The notes under the pieces were generated by a model. That model had not been told where the DNA came from. It saw nothing but the letters and a program-made list of their open reading frames with translations, and did not search any database. The position numbers and the translations under genes were made by a program. This document shows, in pieces, positions 54,053-64,000 of a stretch of 64,000 nucleotides of DNA. Numbering within the stretch: the stretch's first letter is position 1; every line of letters starts with the position of its first letter. Location of the stretch: contig NZ_PZZL01000006.1 in the NCBI RefSeq assembly GCF_003046185.1, forward strand, positions 62,001-126,000, given 5' to 3'. Source of the DNA: Phreatobacter oligotrophus (lineage in GTDB: Bacteria > Pseudomonadota > Alphaproteobacteria > Rhizobiales > Phreatobacteraceae).

Positions 54053-55639
54053 TCAGGCCCGCCTGACGTTCCAGAACACCGGATTGCCGTTGAGCACGCC
54101 GGTGAGGTTGCTGCGATAGGCGGTCGGGAAGAACCGCTGCCCCAGCGGGATATAGGGCACCTCCTGGAAGGCGAGCTCCTGCATCTGCCGGGCGAGCGCC
54201 ACCTGCGCCGCGGCCGAGGGCGCACGGAACCAGTCCTCGCGCATCTGCTCCAGCGCAGGGATCGTCGGCCAGCCCGGGGCGGCGTTGCGGCCATGGGCGC
54301 GCAGGAAGGCGTGGCCGGCGGGCGTGAACTGGTCGGTGCCGCTCCAGAACGTGTGGAAGACGTTCCAGCCGCCCTGCTCCACCGGCTCGGTCTTGGCGCG
54401 GCGCTGGACCAGCGTGCCCCAGTCCGAGATCTGGTAGTCGACATTGAAGCCGAGCTTCTTGAGGAGGTCCGCGCCGACATCCGACAGGGCCTTGGAACTG
54501 GCGATGTCGGCGGCGCCGAGCACCACCACCCTCTCGCCCTTGTAGCCGGCAGCGATGATGGCGGCCTTGGCCTTCTCGAGGTCGCGCGGCGCGGTGATCG
54601 CCGCCATGCCCGCATCGCTCGCCATGGGCGCGCCGGGGCAGAAGATGCCGACCCCGTCCTTCCACAGCTCGCGGTCGTTGGTCTGCGCCTCCATGAAGTC
54701 GGACTGGGCGACGGCCGAGAGCACCGCCCGGCGGATCGCCGGATTGTCGAAGGGCGGCACGAGATGATTGAGCCGCATGGTCGAGATCCAGCCCGTCGGG
54801 TCAATGACGCGCGTGGACACGCCGCGCATGGATTTCAGCGCCGGCAGGAGGTCGGCCTCCGGCACGTACCACCAGTCGATCTCGCCGGCGCGCAGCGCGC
54901 CCATGGCCGTGGTGGGGTCCGGCATGATCCGCCATTCCACCCGCTCGAAATGGGCGACCTTGGGGCCCGCGGTCCAGTCCGGCGTGCCGCTGGAGCGCGG
55001 CACATAGCCATCGAAGCGCTGGTAGGCGATGAGCGCGCCCGGCACCCGCTCGCCGGCGAGGAACCGGTAGGGGCCGGAGCCCACCATCTCGGTCACGCGC
55101 TCCATCGGCGAGGTGTTGGCGAGCCGCTCCGGCATGATCGCGCACATGTTGGGCGAGGCCTTGCCGAGGGCGTCCGGCAGCAGCGGGAAGGCGTGTTTCA
55201 GGCGGAAGCGGATGGTCTTGTCGTCGGGCGCCGAGAGCTCGTCGGTCGCCGCTAGCAGCACCTGGCCGAAGGCGTCGCGCGCGCCCCAGCGCTTGATGGA
55301 GGCGACGCAGTCGCGCGCCAGCACCGGCGTGCCGTCATGGAACTTCAGGCCGTCGCGCAGGGTCAGCGTCCAGACCTTGCCGTCGGCCTCCGTCACCGCC
55401 CCGGCCAGCATCTGGGGCTGCATCCGGTACTGGCCGTCCATGCCGAACAGCGTGTCGAAGACGAGGTAGCCGTGGTCGCGCGTCGGATAGGTCGTGGTCC
55501 AGACCGGATCGAGCACGGCGACGTCGGTCTGCGGCACGAATTTCAGCACATTGGCGCCCTGGGCCAGCGACAGGCGGGGCGCGGAGACGGCCGCGGCCGT
55601 CGTGGCGAGGAAATGGCGGCGGGACAGCGTGCGGCCCAT
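54053..55639 (-). CDS. ABC transporter substrate-binding protein, family 5
   Basis: 528 residues. Leader GRTLSRRHFLATTAAAVSAP has a twin-Arg SRRHFLA motif, so Tat export. The mature domain is the peptide/nickel/opine family 5 binding protein: FVPQTDVAVLDPVWTTTYPT, VWTLTLRDGLKFHDGTPVLA, GSGPYRFLAGERVPGALIAY and AFQEVPYIPLGQRFFPTAYR. No permease or ATPase is adjacent, so it is an orphan. GGAGGTCGTC precedes ATG 55639. Confidence 0.92.
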   Translation of the reverse strand: MGRTLSRRHFLATTAAAVSAPRLSLAQGANVLKFVPQTDVAVLDPVWTTTYPTRDHGYLVFDTLFGMDGQYRMQPQMLAGAVTEADGKVWTLTLRDGLKFHDGTPVLARDCVASIKRWGARDAFGQVLLAATDELSAPDDKTIRFRLKHAFPLLPDALGKASPNMCAIMPERLANTSPMERVTEMVGSGPYRFLAGERVPGALIAYQRFDGYVPRSSGTPDWTAGPKVAHFERVEWRIMPDPTTAMGALRAGEIDWWYVPEADLLPALKSMRGVSTRVIDPTGWISTMRLNHLVPPFDNPAIRRAVLSAVAQSDFMEAQTNDRELWKDGVGIFCPGAPMASDAGMAAITAPRDLEKAKAAIIAAGYKGERVVVLGAADIASSKALSDVGADLLKKLGFNVDYQISDWGTLVQRRAKTEPVEQGGWNVFHTFWSGTDQFTPAGHAFLRAHGRNAAPGWPTIPALEQMREDWFRAPSAAAQVALARQMQELAFQEVPYIPLGQRFFPTAYRSNLTGVLNGNPVFWNVRRA

Positions 55640-55789
55640 GACGACCTCCGGGGTTGGAAGCCGCCACGATGGGCGGGGCACCCTCGCCTGTAAAGATGCA
55701 CCGCTGCACGGGAGGCCCCGGCGCGGCGCAGGAAACACATGCGAAAACAGGGATTTGTGGCTAGCTGGACGAGCCCCGTCCCGGGTCGC

Positions 55790-57571
55790 TCAGGACAGGG
55801 CCTGCCTCAACCCGTCCGTCAGATCCGCCACCGGGTTGGTGCGGCGCGCCGCAAGCCAGGCGAGGAGGTCGGCCGGGGGCATGGGCCGCGCATAGAGGAA
55901 GCCCTGGAGCACGTCGCAGCGGGCGCTCGCGAGGAAGGCGGCCTGCTGCGGCGTCTCGATGCCCTCGGCGACGCTGGTCAGGCCGAGGGCCCGCGCCATG
56001 TCGATGGCGGCGCGAATGATGGCCTCTGCCTTCTCGTCCTCGGTCACGCGCTCGATGAGCGAACGATCGATCTTCAGCGCCGTCGCCGACAGGCGCGAGA
56101 GGTGCGAGAGATTGGAATAGCCGACGCCGAAATCGTCGATGGCGACGGCAAGCCCCGCCTGCCGCAGCAGTCGCACCTTGGCCGCCGTCTCGGCATAGTC
56201 GCTGATCAGCGCGGTCTCCGTCACCTCGACCTCGATCAGCTCCGGGCGCACGCCGCTGCGTGTCACCAGATCCAGCAGCTCGGGCACGAAGGAAGGGTCC
56301 TCGAGCTGGCGCGGCGAGACATTGATGGCGACCGGCAGGTCGAGCCCCTCCGCCGACCAGATCACCTGCTGGCGAACGGCGGCGGTGACGACGAAGCGGC
56401 CGAGGTCCTCCATCAGCCCGACCTTCTCGGCCAGCGGCACGAAATGCGAGGGCGCGACGGCGCCACGCTTGGGATCGGTCCAGCGCAGCAGCGCCTCGAC
56501 GCCGACGAGGTCGCCGGTCGTGGTCGACACCTTCGGCTGGTAGTGCAGCTCCATCGCCTGGGTCTCGACGGCGAGCCGCAGGTCGGCCTCCAGCTCCGCC
56601 TGCTCGCGCACGAGGTCCCGCAGGTCCTGGTCGAAGAAGACGGCGGTGTTCTTGCCGCGCGCCTTGGCGACATACATGGCGAAGTCGGCGAGGCTGATGA
56701 GCTCGCCCAGCGCCGGCGCATCGTCCGGCGCGCGGGCAATGCCGATGCTGGCGCCGATGACGATGTCATGGCCGGCGATGCGGAACGGCCGCCGCAGGGC
56801 CGCGAGGATGGCGTCGGCGCGGGCGCGCAGCACCGCCATGTCCGCTGCGCCGGGCAGCAACGCGACGAACTCGTCGCCGGCGAAGCGCGCCACGACGAGA
56901 TCGTCAGGGCAGGCATCGATCAGTTCGCCGAGCGCATTGGTGCAGCTGGCGAGATCCTCGGGCTGGCGGCCGAAGCCATCGACGACGATGCGACGGCTGA
57001 CCTGGCGCAGCAGCTCATCGCCGGCGCGATGGCCATAGGTGTCGTTGACCGCCTTGAACCCGTCGAGATCGATGAAGAACAACGCGCCCTCGCAGCCGTC
57101 CTGGGCGCGCCCGGCGGCGAGGTTGAGGACGTGGGTGACCACCGCACGGTTCGGCAGGCCGGTGACGAGGTCGGTATGGGCGAGGACGTTCATGCGGACG
57201 ATGCTGGCATTCACCCGCTGCACCATGCGCCGGAAGCTCTCGGCGAGCCCGCCGATCTCGCAGGCGCAATCGACATCCAAAACCTCGTCGAAGCGGCCGG
57301 CCGCCACCGCATCGGTGGAGCGCTGGATGGCCGCGATGGTGCTGGTGAGCTTGCGGGCGGCGAGCAGGATCATGCCCGCCGAGATGGCGGCCATGCCGAG
57401 CGCGATGACGGCGGCCGCCGCGACCGGCTGATCATCCGCCATGCGGGTCAGCACGACGAAGCTCAGCGGCCCGCCGGCGGCCAGCGCCACCACAAAGCTG
57501 AGCAGCGCGAAGCGCAGGGGGATGCTGTTCAGCCCCCGGCCATAGGTCTCCCTTGGCGTGTCCCGTCCCAT
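55790..57571 (-). CDS. GGDEF-EAL cyclic-di-GMP protein with HAMP
   Basis: 593 residues. Two N-terminal membrane helices (residues 18-40 and 50-72) enclose a very short periplasmic loop, then a HAMP domain (KLTSTIAAIQRSTDAVAAGR). The GGDEF domain carries AGDEF at 231-235 rather than GGDEF, which often still allows activity. The EAL domain has EALLRW at 359-364, NVSPRQLEDPSF, VTETALISDY and AIDDFGVGYSNLSHL with the catalytic DD. A bifunctional or phosphodiesterase protein is likely. ATG 57571 preferred; GTG 57613 possible. Confidence 0.92.
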   Translation of the reverse strand: MGRDTPRETYGRGLNSIPLRFALLSFVVALAAGGPLSFVVLTRMADDQPVAAAAVIALGMAAISAGMILLAARKLTSTIAAIQRSTDAVAAGRFDEVLDVDCACEIGGLAESFRRMVQRVNASIVRMNVLAHTDLVTGLPNRAVVTHVLNLAAGRAQDGCEGALFFIDLDGFKAVNDTYGHRAGDELLRQVSRRIVVDGFGRQPEDLASCTNALGELIDACPDDLVVARFAGDEFVALLPGAADMAVLRARADAILAALRRPFRIAGHDIVIGASIGIARAPDDAPALGELISLADFAMYVAKARGKNTAVFFDQDLRDLVREQAELEADLRLAVETQAMELHYQPKVSTTTGDLVGVEALLRWTDPKRGAVAPSHFVPLAEKVGLMEDLGRFVVTAAVRQQVIWSAEGLDLPVAINVSPRQLEDPSFVPELLDLVTRSGVRPELIEVEVTETALISDYAETAAKVRLLRQAGLAVAIDDFGVGYSNLSHLSRLSATALKIDRSLIERVTEDEKAEAIIRAAIDMARALGLTSVAEGIETPQQAAFLASARCDVLQGFLYARPMPPADLLAWLAARRTNPVADLTDGLRQALS

Positions 57572-57709
57572 GTCCTGCTGATGCCCTGCACGCCGGCCCC
57601 GCGCCGGCCGCACGCTGTTAGCCGGGCAACCCTTGCCAATGGACCAGCCGGGTCGGCGCGACAGGGTTAAGCGCCGTTCACCATACGTCGCGGCGAAACG
57701 CCGCCCCGG

Positions 57710-58186
57710 TCAGGAGCGCGCGGGACCGTCCTCGGCAGCCTGCCAGCGGGTGGCGGCGGCATCATCAGCCTCCTTCGCCGCGACCCAGGCCCCCTCCCCG
57801 CCCGCCTCCTCGAATTTCCAGAACGGCGCGCGGGTCTTGAGGAAATCCATGAGGAATTCGGCCGCGGCAAAGGCCGCCTCGCGATGTTCGGAGAGCGTGA
57901 CCACCAGGACGATGTTGTCCCCCGGCTCCATCCGGCCGTAGCGATGGACGATCAGCACGTCCTGCAGCGGCCAGCGCCCCCGCGCCTCGGCCTCGATGCG
58001 GCCAAGTTCGGCCAGCGCCATGGCCTCGTAGGTCTCGAGCGTCATGGCGCCGATGGTGGTGCTGCCGGTCACGCCACGGCAGAGGCCCGTGAAGGTCGCG
58101 ACCGCCCCGACATCGACGCGGCCGGCCGTGAGGCGGCGGACCTCCGCCCCCATGTCGAAATCCTCACGCTGGACGCGCACCGCCAT
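57710..58186 (-). CDS. moaE: Molybdopterin synthase catalytic subunit
   Basis: 158 residues. MoaE transfers sulfur from MoaD to precursor Z. VATFTGLCRG (29-38) and the MEPGDNIVLVVTLSEHREAA stretch are signature. The catalytic lysines correspond to K117 and K124 in DFLKTRAPFWK. GGGAGGCGGATC precedes the ATG. No moaD gene is adjacent; upstream on the same strand is a GST gene ending 12 bases before. It may be co-transcribed with it. Confidence 0.95.
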   Translation of the reverse strand: MAVRVQREDFDMGAEVRRLTAGRVDVGAVATFTGLCRGVTGSTTIGAMTLETYEAMALAELGRIEAEARGRWPLQDVLIVHRYGRMEPGDNIVLVVTLSEHREAAFAAAEFLMDFLKTRAPFWKFEEAGGEGAWVAAKEADDAAATRWQAAEDGPARS

Positions 58187-58198
58187 GATCCGCCTCCC

Positions 58199-58828
58199 TC
58201 AGGCCGCGACCGGCATCGGACGCCAGTCCATGCCGACATGGCCGGGCTCGGCCGCAACCCGGTCGATCCAGCCGCGCACCGCCGGGAACGGCGTCAGGTC
58301 GAACTCCGCCTCGTGGGCGAGATGGGTGTTGGCATAGAGCGCGATGTCGGCGAGCGTCATCCGGTCCCCGGCGACGAATGGCGAGCGGGCGAGCTGGCTT
58401 TCCATCCGCGACAGGGCTTCCTCGCCCTTCTCCATCCAGTCGTCGACGAGGTCGCGCTTGAGGTCGCGCCCGCCGGGGATGAGCGCCATCCAGAACCGCG
58501 CCTCGCCGAGGGAGGGATGGTGCGAGTTCTGCTCGAAGAACAGCCATTGCATCATCATCGCCCGGCACAGCTTGTCCTCGGGCAGGAAGCGGGTTCCCTC
58601 GCCGAGATACATGAGGATGGCGTTGGACTCGATCAGAACGGTGCCGCCCTCGACCTGCAGCACGGGCACCCGGCCGCGGGGGTTCATGGCGAGGAACTCG
58701 GGCGTGCGGGTGTCGCCGCGCAGGATGTCGACGTCGCGCAGGTCGAAGGGCATGCCGAGATGCGCCAGGAGCAGGCGCACCTTGTAGCAATTGGCCGAAC
58801 GCTGGGCGGCATGGAGGACGAGGCTCAT
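58199..58828 (-). CDS. Glutathione S-transferase family protein
   Basis: 209 residues. N-terminal thioredoxin domain: LVLHAAQRSANCYKVRLLLA, then GRVPVLQVEGGTVLIESNAI (the cis-Pro and the ESxAI glutathione gamma-Glu contact). C-terminal helical domain: MTLADIALYANTHLAHEAEF, which has the family N-cap/hydrophobic staple motif. Cytoplasmic detoxification-type enzyme; substrate unknown. Confidence 0.92.
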   Translation of the reverse strand: MSLVLHAAQRSANCYKVRLLLAHLGMPFDLRDVDILRGDTRTPEFLAMNPRGRVPVLQVEGGTVLIESNAILMYLGEGTRFLPEDKLCRAMMMQWLFFEQNSHHPSLGEARFWMALIPGGRDLKRDLVDDWMEKGEEALSRMESQLARSPFVAGDRMTLADIALYANTHLAHEAEFDLTPFPAVRGWIDRVAAEPGHVGMDWRPMPVAA

Positions 58829-58858
58829 GCGTTCGTTATAGCGAACGCAGCGGGATTG

Positions 58859-59920
58859 TCAGCCGCCGGGACGATGGGCCGCGGGCGGCTCGCAGGCGAG
58901 CGCCGGCAGGTCGAGATAGCGCATGCGCTTCATCTCGCGTCGTCCGCCAGAGACCGCATCGACCACGAGGCCGCAGACCAGCATGAGGAAGGCGAGCTGC
59001 ATCACCGCCGCCGACAGGATGGCGGTGGGGAAGCGCGGCACGAGGCCGGTCTCGAGATAGGTCTGGATGATCGGTGCGGCGAGGCCGAGGCTCCCCATGG
59101 CCAGCACGCCGGCAATCAGGCCGTAGAAGCGCAGCGGCTGCACCGCGCGATACATATTGACCAGCGTCCAGAGGATGCGCGCGCCGTCGCGATAGGTCTT
59201 GAGCTTCGAGTGCGAATTCTCAGGGCGCTTGCCATAGGGCAGCGGCACCTCGCCGGTGCGCAGCTTCAGGTCGATGGCATGCACGGTCAGCTCCGCCTCG
59301 ATCTCGAAACCCGAGGACGAGGCGGGGAAGGACTTGGCGAAACGGCGCGAGAAGACGCGGTAGCCCGAGAAGATGTCCTTGAAGGGCGAGCCGAACAGGG
59401 TCGTGGTGATGCGGTTGAACATCGCATTGCCGAAGCGATGGCCGCGCCGGTAGGCGGCCTCCTCGCTGTCGACCCGGGCGCCGACCACCATGTCCAGCTG
59501 GTCACGCAGCAGCAGGTCGACCAGGCCCGGGGCCGCCGTCGGGTCATAGGTCATGTCGCCATCGGCCATGACATAGATGTCGGCATCGACGTCGGCGAAC
59601 ATGCGGCGGACGACGTTGCCCTTGCCCTGGAAGGGCTCGTGGCGGACCACCGCGCCGGCGGCGCGCGCCGCCTCCGCCGTGCCATCGGTGGAATTGTTGT
59701 CATAGACGTAGACGGTGGCCTCCGGCAGCGCGGCGCGGAAGGCGGCAACGGTCGCGGCAATGGTCGCCGCCTCGTTGTAGCAGGGCAGCAGGACGGCGAC
59801 GGAGGGGCGTGAGGCTTCGGCCGCAAGGCGGCGGGCGAGGTCGTCGATGAGGGCGCGCGCCGGGCTGCCGGCCGCGGGCGCGGCGGCGGGGCGGGCGGTG
59901 CGCTTCTGCGGTTCAGCCAC
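58859..59920 (-). CDS. GT2 glycosyltransferase with C-terminal membrane helices
   Basis: 353 residues. The GT-A core opens VAVLLPCYNEAATIAATVAA; the DxD-like nucleotide sites are YVYDNNSTDGT and YVMADGDMTYDP; SGYRVFSRRFAKSFPAS follows. Two hydrophobic segments near the end (GLIAGVLAMGSLGLAAPII and AVMQLAFLMLVCGLVVDAVS) anchor it. Similar to polyprenyl-phosphate glycosyltransferases. GTG 59920 overlaps the stop codon of the membrane glycosyltransferase gene upstream by 8 bases, so they are translationally coupled. Substrates unknown. Confidence 0.88.
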   Translation of the reverse strand: MAEPQKRTARPAAAPAAGSPARALIDDLARRLAAEASRPSVAVLLPCYNEAATIAATVAAFRAALPEATVYVYDNNSTDGTAEAARAAGAVVRHEPFQGKGNVVRRMFADVDADIYVMADGDMTYDPTAAPGLVDLLLRDQLDMVVGARVDSEEAAYRRGHRFGNAMFNRITTTLFGSPFKDIFSGYRVFSRRFAKSFPASSSGFEIEAELTVHAIDLKLRTGEVPLPYGKRPENSHSKLKTYRDGARILWTLVNMYRAVQPLRFYGLIAGVLAMGSLGLAAPIIQTYLETGLVPRFPTAILSAAVMQLAFLMLVCGLVVDAVSGGRREMKRMRYLDLPALACEPPAAHRPGG

Positions 59921-61136
59921 GGGCGGGGCTCCAGCGGGCGGAGAGGCGGAGGAGGTCGGGCCCGAACGCACGATGGGCGAGGACGCCGAAGAACAGGGCC
60001 ATGACGAGGACGCCGATGGGCACGCCGGTCACCATCATGCCGGGCCGGGCGACGAGCGGTAGCAGCCAGACGGCGGCGAGCAGCGTCTTCTCGTAGGGGC
60101 CAAAGCCCTTCTCGACGCCGTGGGCGGCGGTGAAGGCGACGGCGACCGCCAGGATCGTCATGTCGTAGTCGAGGCAGTAGGGCGTCGCGAGCAGCGCGCC
60201 GGTGGCGGTCAGGGCGGCGACGAGGCGGTGGTCGGCCCGCCGCCAGGCGGCAAGGGCGAGGGTCGCGACGACGAGCCCGGTGACGGCGAACTGCGCGCCA
60301 TAGGCCAGCGGCAACGGCGCCCCGAAGGAGCGGAAGGCGGAGAAGGTGGACTGGATCTTGGCCCAGCCGGTGATGCCCTGTTCGAGGATCACCTCGCGGG
60401 TGAAGACCGCGCCCTTGAGGAAGGCCGTCCAGACCTCTGGACCGAGCCAGAGCGTCACGCCCGCCGCCATGGCGAGAACGGTGACGCCGGCCGCGAGCAC
60501 GGCACGGACATGCCAGCCGAGCAGCATGACCACCGGCAGGACGAGCCCGAACTGCGGCTTGTAGGCGAGGAGCCCGATGCAGATCCCGGCGATGACCGGC
60601 CGCGTCGGCAGGAGCAGGAGGCCGAAGCCGAGGAGGCCAGCGGTGAGGAAGGCGTTGTGGCCGTGGCCGAGCGTCACGAAAACGGCGGGAAAGCCGATGG
60701 CGACCGCAAGCAGCGCCCGGTGCGGCGGGGCGATGGCCCTCACCGCCGCGAGATAGAGCGCGAAGGTCGAGGCCTGCCAGGCGATCAGCGCCGGCACATA
60801 GGGCAACAGCCCCATCAGCGCCGCGACCGCCAGGAAGAAGGGCGGATAGTGCCAGCCATAGACGTCGACAGCCGGGTTGGCGAAGACCTGCCGCTGGAAG
60901 GCGAAATGGGTCTCGGGATCGAAGAGGCCGACGGCATCGCCGCCGACCAGCATCCGCCCGGCCGTCCACATGCCCGAGAAGTCCGTGGCGATCGGCCGGC
61001 CGAACCGGTCCGTCATCGGCCCGCCGGTCGTCCAGATGAAGACGAGCGAGGCGGCACCGAACAGCGCGATCATCAGCGCATAGATGCGCGCGCGATCTTC
61101 GGTCAGCCAGTCGCCGCTGCGGAGGGAGGCCAGCAT
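59913..61136 (-). CDS. GT87 (DUF2029) membrane glycosyltransferase
   Basis: 407 residues with about ten hydrophobic segments. First periplasmic loop: RPIATDFSGMWTAGRMLVGG, with the catalytic-type Asp of GT-C enzymes, then YGWHYPPFFLAVAALMGLLP, the aromatic motif of DUF2029 proteins. The family transfers sugars (mannose in actinobacteria) from polyprenyl-phosphate donors. The downstream GT2 gene could make that donor, a common pairing. ATG 61136. Confidence 0.88.
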   Translation of the reverse strand: MLASLRSGDWLTEDRARIYALMIALFGAASLVFIWTTGGPMTDRFGRPIATDFSGMWTAGRMLVGGDAVGLFDPETHFAFQRQVFANPAVDVYGWHYPPFFLAVAALMGLLPYVPALIAWQASTFALYLAAVRAIAPPHRALLAVAIGFPAVFVTLGHGHNAFLTAGLLGFGLLLLPTRPVIAGICIGLLAYKPQFGLVLPVVMLLGWHVRAVLAAGVTVLAMAAGVTLWLGPEVWTAFLKGAVFTREVILEQGITGWAKIQSTFSAFRSFGAPLPLAYGAQFAVTGLVVATLALAAWRRADHRLVAALTATGALLATPYCLDYDMTILAVAVAFTAAHGVEKGFGPYEKTLLAAVWLLPLVARPGMMVTGVPIGVLVMALFFGVLAHRAFGPDLLRLSARWSPARG

Positions 61137-61204
61137 GGATGCCCCGGTTGCTCAACCGGGGCACCATCGCAGCAAGGCGCTAAGACAAGGTTAGCCGCGC
61201 GGTC

Positions 61205-62218
61205 TCAGCCAGAGGGCTGGATGTTGGCGGCGCGGATGATCTCCGCCCAGGTCTGCATCTCCTGGGCGTGATAGGGCCGGAAGGCGCCCGGATCGCGCAC
61301 GGTGATGGTGAAGCCGAGCTTGGTGATGGCCTCGACCACGGAGGGCTTCGCCAGCGACGCGAGGATCTCGCGCGACAGCCGGTCGAGGGCCGCCTGCGGG
61401 GTCGCGGCCGGGGCGAAGAAGCCGGTCCAGCTCTCGGCGTCGGCGTCGGTCACGCCCTGCTCGCGCAGCGTGGCGACGTTCGGCAGCTGCGGATTGCGCT
61501 TCGGAGAGCCGATGGCGATGCCCCGCAGCAGGCCGCCCTGGATCTGGGTGAAGACGCTCGCCATGGTCGAGTTGGCAACGTCGATGCGGTTGCCGACGAT
61601 GTCCTGCACCAGCGGCGCCGCGCCGCGATAGGGCACATGCGTCATCTTGATGCCGGTGCGCACCATGAAGAGCTCGGTCGACAGGTGCGAGCCCGAGCCG
61701 ACGCCGGTCGAGCCGTAGTTGAGCGCGTCCGGCTTCGACTTGGCGAGCGCGATGAGCTCGGGAATGGTGCGGACCGGCAGGTCGTTCTTCACGACGAAGA
61801 TGTGCTCGAAGGCACCGGCGCCGGCCAGCGGATAGAAGTCCTTCACCGCGTCGTAGCCCGGCTCCTTCAGCAGGAACATGTTGTTCCCGTGCGTCTGGTT
61901 GTTGCCGAAAGTGATGGTGTGGCCATCGGCATCGGCGCGGGCGACCTGCCGCGTGCCGATGGCGCCTGAGGCGCCGCCGACATTCTCCACCACCACCTGC
62001 TGGCCGAGGGGACCGGAAATGTCCTGCGCCACGATGCGGGCGATACCGTCGGTCGGGCCGCCCGCCGGATAGGCTACGACCAGCTTGACCGGCCGCGACG
62101 GCGACCAGGCCTGGGCCGAGGCGCCGCGGATGAAGAGGGGCGCGGCGAGGAGGCCGCCAAACCCGAGGACGACGCCGCGGCGCGTGGCCCGGCCGATGCT
62201 GCGCGCAGAGCTGCTCAT
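61205..62218 (-). CDS. Bug-family (TctC-like) substrate-binding protein
   Basis: 337 residues. Leader ATRRGVVLGFGGLLAAPLFI has an RR-motif, cleaved after ASA. The mature chain is a tripartite tricarboxylate transporter binding protein (Bug): WSPSRPVKLVVAYPAGGPTD, then NVGGASGAIGTRQVARADAD, GSGSHLSTELFMVRTGIKM and YRGAAPLVQDIVGNRIDVAN. No TctA/TctB genes lie nearby, so it is an orphan, which is usual for this family. AGGAAGGGACC precedes the start. Ligand unknown (often a carboxylate). Confidence 0.92.
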   Translation of the reverse strand: MSSSARSIGRATRRGVVLGFGGLLAAPLFIRGASAQAWSPSRPVKLVVAYPAGGPTDGIARIVAQDISGPLGQQVVVENVGGASGAIGTRQVARADADGHTITFGNNQTHGNNMFLLKEPGYDAVKDFYPLAGAGAFEHIFVVKNDLPVRTIPELIALAKSKPDALNYGSTGVGSGSHLSTELFMVRTGIKMTHVPYRGAAPLVQDIVGNRIDVANSTMASVFTQIQGGLLRGIAIGSPKRNPQLPNVATLREQGVTDADAESWTGFFAPAATPQAALDRLSREILASLAKPSVVEAITKLGFTITVRDPGAFRPYHAQEMQTWAEIIRAANIQPSG

Positions 62219-62285
62219 GGGGTCCCTTCCTGATGATGGCTTCTATGAATGTTTTTCGCTTGTTCGCGCCGTGACGCGCGACTAA

Positions 62286-63578
<1,293 letters not shown>

Positions 63579-63604
63579 ACTCCTGTCCCCCTCCGGACAC
63601 AAGA

Positions 63605-63632
63605 AAAGCGCGCCCTCGCCGGCGCGCTTTTT
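63605..63632 (+). terminator. Intrinsic terminator after the aminotransferase
   Basis: Perfect ten-pair stem AAAGCGCGCC (63605-63614) / GGCGCGCTTT (63621-63630), loop CTCGCC, then T residues to 63632. Located 27 bases after the stop codon. Confidence 0.92.
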
Positions 63633-63666
63633 CGTTCCGGAGGTGATCAGGTCTCCTGCTTTCCCC

Positions 63667-63821
63667 AATGCCCCACCCTCACCCTCCCCTCTGGCGAGGG
63701 GAGGGAGGCTTTGGCGTCGTGGCCCCTTCGAAACGGCTGAGCCTGGCCCAACCGCTCCGGACGGATCGGGACATCGTGGTCTCCCTCCCCTCGCCAGAGG
63801 GGAGGGAGAGGGTGGGGCATT
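63667..63821. repeat. Repeat doublet F, 41-bp inverted ends
   Basis: 63667-63707 and 63781-63821 are reverse complements over 41 bases with a single mismatch (AATGCCCCACCCTC inward). Each arm contains a hairpin CCCTCCCCTC-TGGC-GAGGGGAGGG. The 73-base spacer is not obviously related to other spacers. The gap 63579-64000 holds this, the terminator and nothing else that I can call a gene. Confidence 0.9.
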
Positions 63822-64000
63822 CCCGTCGCAACGATGATCGGCGTCGGCTGAACCTTTCCGCCAATCCCCGCGACCCACTCCCAAGTGAGCGGCTTCAGGG
63901 CCTCTCTTCGTGACGATCCCAGGCGACACGGCGCCTCTCGCCGGGATGTCCAACACGCGACGGCCAGGCCGTTAATGGAACCTTTACCCTGAGGGGCTGT

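Noticed and set aside
63902-64000. Start of a further gene at the right edge
   Set aside because: No convincing ribosome site and start codon before the end of the window; only an AT-richer stretch near 63970 that could be a promoter.

Overview
This 64 kb window is a high-GC bacterial chromosome segment carrying 64 protein genes that I can support and one tRNA gene. Gene content points to an alphaproteobacterium of the order Hyphomicrobiales (Rhizobiales): a glyQ/glyS pair for two-subunit glycyl-tRNA synthetase, a cold-shock gene next to rpsU, rpoD beside dnaG, a DUF2007 / TrmN6-like / polyprenyl synthase neighbourhood, an HlyU-type small protein, many Tat-like or Sec-exported binding proteins, and two large ABC uptake systems. 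I cannot name the genus from sequence alone. I see no phage, integrase, transposase, plasmid-transfer gene or CRISPR array.

Layout. 1-6236: a partial gene, two exported or membrane unknowns, a solo B3/B4-domain protein and the glyQ - DUF3828-like - glyS operon. 6608-15591: housekeeping genes (TrmN6-like methyltransferase, DUF2007, polyprenyl diphosphate synthase, queC, ispE, a TPR lipoprotein-like protein, prmB, ettA). 15804-17751: an exported unknown, an epoxide-hydrolase-like enzyme and a small basic protein. 17834-32894: a 15 kb accessory-looking uptake and catabolism block, all on the + strand: tetR-cyclase-FAH hydrolase, then a complete branched-chain amino-acid type (HAAT) ABC transporter with an acyl-CoA synthetase, RidA protein and amidohydrolase, then a complete PotABCD-type ABC transporter. 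32910-40586 (- strand): a soluble PAS-PAS chemoreceptor, an APH-like/P-loop kinase fusion, a three-gene Gtr-type glycosylation cassette and an enolase-superfamily enzyme. 40656-49794: tRNA-Ile(CAU), a SIMPL protein, an MsbA-like exporter, the cspA - unknown - rpsU cluster, HlyU-like, a YRPD-repeat SH3 protein, LysE, an ArsR/SRPBCC pair and two unknowns. 49826-53961: rpoD and dnaG. 54053-63578: a family 5 solute-binding protein, a GGDEF/EAL protein, moaE, a GST, a GT2/GT87 pair, a Bug-type binding protein and an aspartate aminotransferase.

Non-coding structure. The most striking pattern is a family of GC-rich inverted repeat doublets (built around CTCTCCCC / GGGGAGAG). They occupy every long convergent gene-to-gene gap in the window (five of five, plus the gap after the last gene), where they probably also serve as bidirectional terminators. 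Candidate operators lie before tetR (perfect palindrome), livG, arsR and the TrmN6-like gene. A good sigma-70 promoter with a long leader precedes cspA.

The most interesting leads are the repeat doublets, the uptake/catabolism block of unknown substrate, the Gtr cassette, a DnaG whose zinc ribbon has lost three of four ligands, and the hairpin-containing cspA-orf-rpsU region. I found nothing that I can honestly call a wholly new defence or mobile system.
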